Source: CAJBVG01 sp044376465 (GTDB taxonomy: Bacteria > Bacteroidota > Bacteroidia > Sphingobacteriales > Sphingobacteriaceae). From it: DNA of 5,195 bases. This document shows positions 1 through 5,195 of the stretch, one piece after another. The position numbers and the translations under genes were made by a program. The first letter of the stretch is position 1. Every line of letters begins with the position of its first letter. The DNA lies in assembly GCA_044376465.1 (NCBI GenBank), contig JBILKW010000162.1, positions 1-5,195 on the forward strand, written 5' to 3'. Under the pieces are notes generated by a model that saw nothing but the letters and a program-made list of their open reading frames with translations, was not told where the DNA came from and did not search any database.

Positions 1-381
1 TTGCTCTTTAATTATGCTACGTAATAAACTTTTAGCATCGTCCTTATCATAAATGGTAAAGTTTGCCGGAAAACCTATTTTATCTGCCTCTTGCCTAAGT
101 ATACGAGCAAAAATAGAGTGAAAGGTACCTGTCCAAATATTACGGGCATTTGGGCCAACAATGCTAGAAATACGATCGCGCATTTCTTTCGCCGCTTTAT
201 TGGTAAATGTTAAGGCTAATATATTAAAAGGATCCACCCCATTGTTAATCATGTGTGCAATCCGGTATGTAATTACTCTAGTTTTACCCGAACCAGCTCC
301 CGCCACAATCATCATTGGGCCGTTCATCGTTTCTACCGCAGCACGTTGCTGAGGGTTTAATTGATCTAAATATGTATGCAT
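1..381 (-). CDS. uvrD: UvrD/PcrA-type superfamily 1 DNA helicase, N-terminal part (cut by window edge)
   Basis: The first 127 codons of a UvrD/PcrA-family 3'-5' DNA helicase, an ATP-driven motor of nucleotide excision repair, mismatch repair and removal of proteins from DNA, acting in the cytoplasm. Seen in the translation: a Q-motif-like LNPQQRAAV at residues 8-16, Walker A AGAGSGKT at 27-34 (Lys33 should contact ATP), motif Ia LTFTNKAAKEM at 57-67, and motif Ib GTFHS at 85-89. The order and spacing are those of the 1A domain of PcrA/UvrD. The frame stays open to base 1, so the Walker B, 2A/2B domains and C-terminus lie outside. The ATG at 379-381 is chosen because the Q motif follows within ten residues, as in the family, and a promoter sits just upstream. 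A GGTGGG stretch four bases before the ATG is at best a weak ribosome site. Rep or AddA/RecB-like helicases share these motifs, but the short N-terminus and sequence favour UvrD/PcrA. Confidence 0.93.
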   Translation of the reverse strand, partial: MHTYLDQLNPQQRAAVETMNGPMMIVAGAGSGKTRVITYRIAHMINNGVDPFNILALTFTNKAAKEMRDRISSIVGPNARNIWTGTFHSIFARILRQEADKIGFPANFTIYDKDDAKSLLRSIIKEQ

Positions 382-412
382 TTTCCCACCAATCCTTTAT
401 AAATATGAAATA

Positions 413-420
413 CAAATATA
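413..420 (-). promoter_or_regulatory. Bacteroidota-type -7 promoter element for the helicase gene
   Basis: On the minus strand this reads TATATTTG, an exact match to the Bacteroidota -7 consensus TAnnTTTG. Transcription would be expected to start near 409, giving a leader of about 28 bases before the helicase ATG at 381. I see no good TTTG -33 box 17-23 bases upstream, only a poor TTCAG at 441-445, so the assignment rests on the -7 match and its position. Confidence 0.5.
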
Positions 421-524
421 ATTTTAGTGATTAATTATAGCTGAATTTTATTCCTCATTTTTTCAACAATTATGGTTTTATGAATATGATGAATATTTAG
501 CCAACAATTGAAAGAGTTTTATTT

Positions 525-532
525 TATATTTG
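525..532 (+). promoter_or_regulatory. Bacteroidota-type -7 promoter element for the dipeptidase gene
   Basis: TATATTTG matches TAnnTTTG exactly and lies only 7 bases before the dipeptidase ATG at 540. Transcription from it would start at about 536-539, so the mRNA would have nearly no leader. A TTG at 508-510 is only 14 bases upstream, shorter than the usual 17-23 spacing, so there is no proper -33 box. AT-rich sequence gives chance matches, and the true promoter could lie further upstream in the 382-524 interval. Confidence 0.45.
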
Positions 533-539
533 CCTTACT

Positions 540-1928
540 ATGGAACACATCAACAATTACATCAATACAAATAAAGAGCGTTTTTTAAACGAGTTATTAG
601 ATTTTTTAAGAATCCCATCTATTAGTGCCGATTCTGCATACAGTGCAGACGTAATGAAAACGGCAGAATTTGTGAAAGCTAAATTAATGGCAGCCGGAGC
701 TGATAAGGTAGAAGTTTGCGCTACAGCAGGTTACCCAATTGTGTACGGTGAAAAAATGATCGACCCTAGTTTGCCAACAGTGTTAGTTTACGGGCATTAT
801 GATGTGCAGCCAGCTACTCCTTTGGAGTTATGGGAAACACCACCATTTGAGCCAACTATTCGTAAAACCGCTATACACCCCGATGGTGCTATATTTGCAC
901 GTGGAGCATGTGACGATAAAGGTCAGGTGTACATGCACATTAAAGCATTCGAATTAATGATGCAAACCAATACCTTGGCTTGTAACGTTAAGTTTATGAT
1001 TGAGGGCGAAGAAGAAGTAGGTTCATCTAACCTTGGCATATTTGTAAAAGCAAACAAAGAAAGATTAAAAGCAGATGTAGTATTAATTTCAGATACTTCA
1101 ATTATTGCAAACGACACGCCATCTATAGATTGTGGCTTGCGTGGTTTGAGTTATGTAGAGGTAGAGGTTACTGGCCCGAACAGAGATTTACACTCTGGAG
1201 TATACGGTGGTGCAGTGGCTAACCCTATCAACATATTAGCTAAAATGATAGCAAGTATGCACGATGAAAACAACCACATAACCATTCCAGGTTTTTATAA
1301 CAATGTGTTAGACGTAAGCGCAGAAGATCGTGCTGATATGGCTAAAACTCCATTCGATTTAGAAGAATATAAAAAAGATCTAGAGGTAGCAGATGTTTGG
1401 GGTGAAAAAGGATTTTCATCTATAGAACGAACTGGTATCCGCCCAACATTAGATGTGAATGGTATTTGGGGAGGTTATATAGGAGAGGGTGCTAAAACAG
1501 TTTTACCATCTAAAGCTTTTGCAAAAATTTCGATGCGTTTAGTTCCTAATCAAACTTCTGACGAAATTACAGAAATATTTAAAAAACATTTTGAATCTAT
1601 TGCACCTGCTTCGGTAAAAGTAGAAGTTCGTCCGCACCATGGAGGCGAGCCTGTATTAACTCCTACAGATTCTGTAGCGTTTAAAGCAGCAAGTAAAGCA
1701 ATGGAGCAAACTTATGGAAAGAAACCAATCCCAACTCGCGGTGGTGGAAGTATTCCAATTGTAGCCTTGTTCGAGAAAGAATTAGGATTAAAATCAGTAT
1801 TAATGGGCTTCGGCTTAGATTCTGATGCCTTACACTCACCAAATGAACACTATGGATTGTTTAACTACTACAAAGGCATTGAAACGATTCCGTTGTTTCA
1901 TCAGTATTTTGCTGAAATGAGTAAATAG
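540..1928 (+). CDS. M20-family metallodipeptidase (carnosinase/CNDP-like)
   Basis: A complete 462-residue zinc-dependent peptidase of the M20 family, in the branch of bacterial dipeptidases and CNDP-type nonspecific dipeptidases. It should hydrolyse dipeptides in the cytoplasm; no signal peptide or membrane segment is present. The di-metal site is intact: GHYDVQP (His86, Asp88), GACDDKG (Asp125 as bridging ligand), EGEEEVGS (Glu158 as general base, Glu159 as ligand), SDT (Asp185) and LHSPNE (His432). The dimerisation or lid domain starts near residue 200 and carries DLHSGVYGG with His218, which in this family reaches across the dimer to the active site. RGGGSIP at 400-406 matches the substrate-binding loop of carnosinase relatives. 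Assignments of roles come from alignment by memory to CN1/CN2. The ATG at 540 is the only sensible start: the frame has a stop (TAG 498-500) upstream, and FLNELLDFLRIPSIS begins at residue 15 as usual. Exact substrate cannot be read from sequence. Confidence 0.95.
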   Translation: MEHINNYINTNKERFLNELLDFLRIPSISADSAYSADVMKTAEFVKAKLMAAGADKVEVCATAGYPIVYGEKMIDPSLPTVLVYGHYDVQPATPLELWETPPFEPTIRKTAIHPDGAIFARGACDDKGQVYMHIKAFELMMQTNTLACNVKFMIEGEEEVGSSNLGIFVKANKERLKADVVLISDTSIIANDTPSIDCGLRGLSYVEVEVTGPNRDLHSGVYGGAVANPINILAKMIASMHDENNHITIPGFYNNVLDVSAEDRADMAKTPFDLEEYKKDLEVADVWGEKGFSSIERTGIRPTLDVNGIWGGYIGEGAKTVLPSKAFAKISMRLVPNQTSDEITEIFKKHFESIAPASVKVEVRPHHGGEPVLTPTDSVAFKAASKAMEQTYGKKPIPTRGGGSIPIVALFEKELGLKSVLMGFGLDSDALHSPNEHYGLFNYYKGIETIPLFHQYFAEMSK

Positions 1929-1933
1929 GTATT

Positions 1934-1981
1934 TGAGTTATTGGGTTAATAAGTAATTGAGTTATTATATAATTGACTACT
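1934..1981 (+). repeat. degenerate 8-bp tandem repeat, consensus TGAGTTAT
   Basis: Six consecutive 8-base units lie just after the dipeptidase stop: TGAGTTAT, TGGGTTAA, TAAGTAAT, TGAGTTAT, TATATAAT, TGACTACT. Units 1 and 4 are identical; the others keep three to six of the eight consensus bases, and the last is only a weak match. The last base overlaps the proposed -33 box of the next gene. ATTATATAAT at 1964-1973 is a perfect 10-base palindrome but is all A and T. There is no G+C-rich hairpin, so this is not a convincing intrinsic terminator. Confidence 0.55.
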
Positions 1982-2014
1982 TTGGTATCAGTGTATAATT
2001 AAAAACTAAATTTG
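1981..2014 (+). promoter_or_regulatory. Bacteroidota-type promoter (-33 TTTG, -7 TAAATTTG) for the DUF255 gene
   Basis: TTTG at 1981-1984 and TAAATTTG at 2007-2014 are separated by 22 bases, fitting the Bacteroidota pattern TTTG-N17-23-TAnnTTTG. Transcription should start near 2018-2021, leaving a leader of about 20 bases that is A/C/T-rich and has no Shine-Dalgarno sequence, as is usual in this phylum. This is the best promoter in the window and suggests that the downstream gene is transcribed independently of the dipeptidase. Confidence 0.65.
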
Positions 2015-2040
2015 CCAACAATTCACAACTCATCATTCAC

Positions 2041-4038
2041 ATGTCATTACTCAAAGAAAGCTCCCCATACCTCTTACAACACGCCAACAACCCTGTAGAA
2101 TGGTATCCTTGGGGTGAGGAGGCTTTACAAAAAGCGAAACGAGAAAACAAATTAATTGTAGTAAGTATTGGCTATTCTGCTTGCCATTGGTGCCATGTTA
2201 TGGAGCACGAATCGTTCGAAGATAATGAAGTAGCAGAAGTAATGAATACTCTTTATGTAAACATAAAAGTTGATAGAGAAGAGCGTCCGGATATTGATCA
2301 AGTATACATGTCGGCATTACAATTAATGAACGGCACCGGTGGTTGGCCGCTTAATTGTATTTTATTGCCAGACCAGCGTCCTATTTATGGTGGCACCTAT
2401 TTCAAGAAAAAAGATTGGATAAACATTTTGAGCAATGTGGCAGCAATGTATAGAAATAAGCCCGATGAATTATACACCTATGCTGATAAGTTGATAGAAG
2501 GTGTACGTAACATGGAAAGTATTTCTGTAAAATCCCACGATCAGCAAGTACCAGAAAACTACTTAGCAGAATACATGCAAAATTGGAATCGTTTTTTAGA
2601 TTTCGAAAATGGTGGAACGGTTGGTTCACCTAAGTTTCCGGTACCTTGTAACTTGCAATATTTACTAAAATACAATCATTTCTTCCCTCAAGATACGATG
2701 GAATATTTTTTGCAAAATACCTTGCACAGAATTGCACGAGGTGGAATTTATGATCAAGTAGGAGGTGGCATTTATCGTTATTCGGTGGATGGGGTTTGGC
2801 ACATTCCACACTTCGAAAAAATGTTGTACGATCAAGCTCAAATGATTTCATTATACGCAGAGGCCTATGCTAAATATAAAAATCCATTGTACTTAAAAAC
2901 TTTCGAAAGCATCATTTCTTTTTGCAACCGTGAGCTGTTTAATGAAATAGAACATTCGTATTACTCTGCTTTAGATGCCGATTCGGAAGGAGTGGAAGGT
3001 AAGTTTTATTGCTATACAAATAATGAGTTAAGGTCAGTGTTAAATGAAGATGCCGAATTATTTATAGAATATTTTAGATGCACAGATGAAGGTAATTTTG
3101 AACATGGCTTAAATAATTTGTTCATGATTACAGAGAGAGAAGTATTTTTCAGTAAACATGGATTAGATGAAAGAGAGTGGGAGCAAAGACTGGAAACATT
3201 GCTCAAAATATTATTTAATTACAGAGCAAACCGAGTGCGACCAGGTTTAGATGATAAACAACTGTGTGCTTGGAATGGCTTAATGGTAAAGGGTTTGAGC
3301 GATGCTTTTAAAGCTAGTGCTAAGGAAGAGTATAAAACTTTAGCTGAAAATACGCTGACATTTATGCTGCAAAAATTTATTGTAGATACTAAGTTATTTA
3401 GGAGTTACAAAAACCAAGAAGCCAAAGTAAATGCCTTCCTCGACGATTATGCTTTTTTAATACAAGCCTTGCTTGCTGTTTATGAAATTACAGCTAATGA
3501 GAGTTATTTATTAAAAGCCGAAGAGCTCAGTAAACATTGCATCCAAGAGTTTTACGATGTTAATTCTGGTATGTTTTATTATACCGCTAGCTCTTCAGAA
3601 AATTTAGTTGCGCGTAAACAGGAGTATTATGATAGTGTAATTCCTTCATCCAATTCAGTAATGTTACAGAACTTAAAAACTCTTGCTATTCTTACAGAGC
3701 ACCAAAATTATGAAGACATTGCAGATCTAATGCTATATAACATGTTACCAGCAATGAAAAAATATCCACCTTCTTTTTCTGGCTGGGCAAATTATTTGTT
3801 GTTAAAAACCATCGGCGATATCGAAATTGTAATTACTGGCACTGAAGCATCCCTCAGATATAAAGAAATTGTTAGCAATTACTTGCCAAATACCATCATC
3901 ACTTATTCAAACGTTCCAAAAGAAAATGCTTTGTTAAAAAATAGATTCGTAGATGGTAAAACACTAATTTATGTGTGTAAAAACAAAGCATGTTTGTTGC
4001 CAATAGAAAATACTAATGATGCAATAAAACAAGTTTGA
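2041..4038 (+). CDS. DUF255/SPATA20-family protein with N-terminal thioredoxin-like domain (YyaL-type)
   Basis: A complete 665-residue member of the widespread family that includes bacterial YyaL and mammalian SPATA20; its biochemical role is not established as far as I know. The N-terminal region (about 1-165) is a thioredoxin-like domain with the family signature SSPYLLQHANNPVEWYPWG at 7-25, the redox-type motif CHWC at 48-51 in SACHWCHVM, then VDREERPD and GTGGWPLN. The rest resembles an alpha/alpha six-hairpin (glycosidase or epimerase-like) barrel: GGIYDQVGGG at 234-243, HIPHFEKMLYDQ at 254-265, LDADSEG at 311-317 and WNGLM at 411-415. A second cysteine pair, C646 and C651 in CKNKACLLP, lies near the C-terminus. 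Length is about normal for the family. No signal peptide or membrane helix is seen, so a cytoplasmic location is inferred. The ATG at 2041 is supported by the immediate onset of the family signature and a well-placed promoter. A sugar-related or thiol-disulfide activity would be a guess. Confidence 0.93.
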   Translation: MSLLKESSPYLLQHANNPVEWYPWGEEALQKAKRENKLIVVSIGYSACHWCHVMEHESFEDNEVAEVMNTLYVNIKVDREERPDIDQVYMSALQLMNGTGGWPLNCILLPDQRPIYGGTYFKKKDWINILSNVAAMYRNKPDELYTYADKLIEGVRNMESISVKSHDQQVPENYLAEYMQNWNRFLDFENGGTVGSPKFPVPCNLQYLLKYNHFFPQDTMEYFLQNTLHRIARGGIYDQVGGGIYRYSVDGVWHIPHFEKMLYDQAQMISLYAEAYAKYKNPLYLKTFESIISFCNRELFNEIEHSYYSALDADSEGVEGKFYCYTNNELRSVLNEDAELFIEYFRCTDEGNFEHGLNNLFMITEREVFFSKHGLDEREWEQRLETLLKILFNYRANRVRPGLDDKQLCAWNGLMVKGLSDAFKASAKEEYKTLAENTLTFMLQKFIVDTKLFRSYKNQEAKVNAFLDDYAFLIQALLAVYEITANESYLLKAEELSKHCIQEFYDVNSGMFYYTASSSENLVARKQEYYDSVIPSSNSVMLQNLKTLAILTEHQNYEDIADLMLYNMLPAMKKYPPSFSGWANYLLLKTIGDIEIVITGTEASLRYKEIVSNYLPNTIITYSNVPKENALLKNRFVDGKTLIYVCKNKACLLPIENTNDAIKQV

Positions 4039-4042
4039 TCTT

Positions 4043-4567
4043 TTACCATGTAGTTTTAACAAACAAAGTATCTGCATCCATTCCTTTTACATCTTGTATG
4101 CTAAATATTGAGTAAGATTTTTCTACATTCCAATCTATGATTTTGCTAGAACTGTATAAATTGTTAGCATTTTGGAAGTAAAAGTATATCCTGCTTGGCT
4201 TGTTTAAATCACCATACACATCCATATATTTTAGGGTCAGCTTTTTTTCTAAACATAAAAAACGAGTGTAGTTTGGAGTGTTTAATTGTTTATAAGAATT
4301 TTTCCAAGCGGGTTTATTAATGTCGAACTCTGTAAACGTTTCTATGTCTTTGTATACCTCTTCGGCAGCAATTATTTTTCGTTCGAGCGTGTGATTTTGT
4401 ACCACTATTTTAATAAATTCAGTACCTGTTTTTTTATTTTTTTTGAAGTTTACTACCTGTTCTTTTATAGAAAGCGGATAGTAATTATTATTTGTTTGTT
4501 CTTTAACAGATGGCTTACAACCTAACAGATGAAGGCAAACGACTACAAAACATATATTTTTCTTCAT
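4043..4567 (-). CDS. small lipoprotein of unknown function
   Basis: A 174-residue protein I do not recognise. The N-terminus is a textbook lipoprotein signal: MKKN, a hydrophobic stretch at 5-15, and the lipobox LLGC at 14-17, so Cys17 should be lipidated and the mature protein (158 residues) anchored in the periplasm or outer membrane. The residues after Cys17 (KPSVKEQ) do not give an acidic-rich surface-export signal. The mature part is rich in Lys, Asn, Tyr and Phe, with segments such as RIYFYF at 126-131 that suggest beta strands; there is one further cysteine, Cys105. The start codon overlaps the gpmI stop as TAATG, so the gene is probably co-transcribed and translationally coupled with gpmI, and I see no promoter of its own. 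The signal peptide makes it very likely a real gene. Its 3' end is 4 bases from the convergent DUF255 gene. Confidence 0.85.
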   Translation of the reverse strand: MKKNICFVVVCLHLLGCKPSVKEQTNNNYYPLSIKEQVVNFKKNKKTGTEFIKIVVQNHTLERKIIAAEEVYKDIETFTEFDINKPAWKNSYKQLNTPNYTRFLCLEKKLTLKYMDVYGDLNKPSRIYFYFQNANNLYSSSKIIDWNVEKSYSIFSIQDVKGMDADTLFVKTTW

Positions 4568-5195
4568 TATTTTTTCAATAAACTTTTACCGTTCATTTCT
4601 GATGGTTGTTCTATGTTAAATAAGTCTAAAATAGTGGGAGCAATGTCTGCCAACCCCCCATCATTTATACCATACTTACTATCGTCAATTAAAATACAAG
4701 GAACTAAATTGGTAGAGTGTGCAGTATTCGGAGTACCATCTTCGTTTTTCATGTAATCGGCATTGCCATGGTCGGCTATAAGTATAAACGAATATCCATT
4801 TGCAAGACCTGCAGTTACCACTTGTTCAGTACATTTATCAACCGTTTCTACGGCTTTAATTACTGCTTCAAAAACACCTGTATGGCCAACCATGTCTGGG
4901 TTTGCAAAATTCAAACATACAAAATCTACATCGCCCTTATTTAGTTCTTCTGTAATTGCATCTGCAATTCCTTGCGCGCTCATTTCTGGTTGCAAATCAT
5001 ACGTTGCAACTTTCGGAGATGGAATCATTATTCTGCTTTCTTTTGCGAACGGAATTTCTCTGCCTCCAGAAAAGAAAAAGGTAACATGTGGGTATTTCTC
5101 TGTTTCGGCAATACGAATTTGCGAAAGTCCTTTGTTGGCGATCACTTCGCCTAAGGTTTTTGCTAAATTATCTTTTTCAAAAATTACATTTACAT
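4567..5195 (-). CDS. gpmI: 2,3-bisphosphoglycerate-independent phosphoglycerate mutase, C-terminal part (cut by window edge)
   Basis: The last 208 codons (from 5193) of cofactor-independent phosphoglycerate mutase, the Mn-dependent cytoplasmic enzyme interconverting 3- and 2-phosphoglycerate in glycolysis and gluconeogenesis. The full protein is usually about 510 residues, so some 300 N-terminal residues, including the catalytic serine and part of the metal site, lie outside. Visible signatures: AETEKYPHVTFF, whose Lys (codon 5095-5097) is an active-site residue; PSPKVATYDLQPEMSA; PDMVGHTG with metal ligands Asp (4894-4896) and His (4882-4884); ADHGNAD with Asp (4771-4773) and His (4768-4770); and AHSTN with His (4717-4719). 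These match Asp403, His407, Asp444, His445 and His462 of the Bacillus stearothermophilus enzyme. The frame is open through the right edge with typical family sequence (KTLGEVIANKGL), so a GTG at 5145 is not the start. The C-terminus EMNGKSLLKK is normal and complete. Confidence 0.96.
   Translation of the reverse strand, partial: VNVIFEKDNLAKTLGEVIANKGLSQIRIAETEKYPHVTFFFSGGREIPFAKESRIMIPSPKVATYDLQPEMSAQGIADAITEELNKGDVDFVCLNFANPDMVGHTGVFEAVIKAVETVDKCTEQVVTAGLANGYSFILIADHGNADYMKNEDGTPNTAHSTNLVPCILIDDSKYGINDGGLADIAPTILDLFNIEQPSEMNGKSLLKK

Noticed and set aside
161..352. 63-codon plus-strand open frame
   Set aside because: It lies antisense within the conserved Q-motif to motif-Ib region of the helicase and has no recognisable protein features.
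923..1117. Minus-strand open frame inside the dipeptidase
   Set aside because: It overlaps the conserved metal-binding core of the M20 gene and is an antisense shadow.
1964..1973. ATTATATAAT palindrome as a terminator or operator
   Set aside because: Ten bases of only A and T, without a stable stem or T-tract; such palindromes are common by chance in this composition.
2402..3206. Three minus-strand open frames within the DUF255 gene
   Set aside because: All are antisense to conserved coding sequence, with compositions explained by it and no promoter or family match.
4286..4525. 79-codon plus-strand open frame, Phe/Tyr-rich with hydrophobic look
   Set aside because: It is opposite the lipoprotein gene; its Phe-rich make-up is the complement of Lys/Glu-rich codons and it has no promoter or start context.
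4567..5145. A shorter gpmI starting at GTG 5145
   Set aside because: The frame continues upstream to the window edge with typical GpmI sequence, so the GTG is an internal valine codon and the gene is truncated only by the window.
1..5195. Defence island, prophage, CRISPR or mobile element
   Set aside because: No repeats of the right kind, no transposase, integrase or effector domains; all recognised genes are housekeeping or conserved families.

Overview
This AT-rich window looks like ordinary chromosome from a member of the Bacteroidota. Three things point there: promoter elements of the TAnnTTTG type in front of three genes, initiation regions without a convincing Shine-Dalgarno sequence, and the style of the encoded proteins. 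I cannot place it to genus. There are no RNA genes, insertion sequences, CRISPR arrays, phage genes or plasmid functions.

Layout from left to right. Positions 1-381, minus strand: the first 127 codons of a UvrD/PcrA-type DNA helicase, which runs off the left edge. Positions 382-539: a 158-base divergent promoter region with a -7 element on each strand. Positions 540-1928, plus: a complete M20-family metallodipeptidase. Positions 1929-2040: a spacer holding a degenerate 8-bp tandem repeat followed by a two-part promoter. Positions 2041-4038, plus: a complete DUF255/SPATA20-type protein with an N-terminal thioredoxin-like domain. It meets, with only 4 bases between stop codons, two minus-strand genes: a small unrecognised lipoprotein (4043-4567) and, upstream of it, the C-terminal 208 codons of the cofactor-independent phosphoglycerate mutase gpmI (4567-5195, running off the right edge). 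The last two overlap as TAATG.

The genes do not form an obvious pathway. DNA repair, peptide hydrolysis, a conserved thioredoxin-fold protein and glycolysis are neighbouring housekeeping functions. The tightest functional link is the gpmI-lipoprotein pair, which is probably co-transcribed and translationally coupled. I searched for an undescribed system and do not see one. The points most worth a second look are the unknown lipoprotein coupled to a glycolytic gene, the almost leaderless start of the dipeptidase, the 8-bp periodic spacer, and the poorly understood DUF255/SPATA20 protein.
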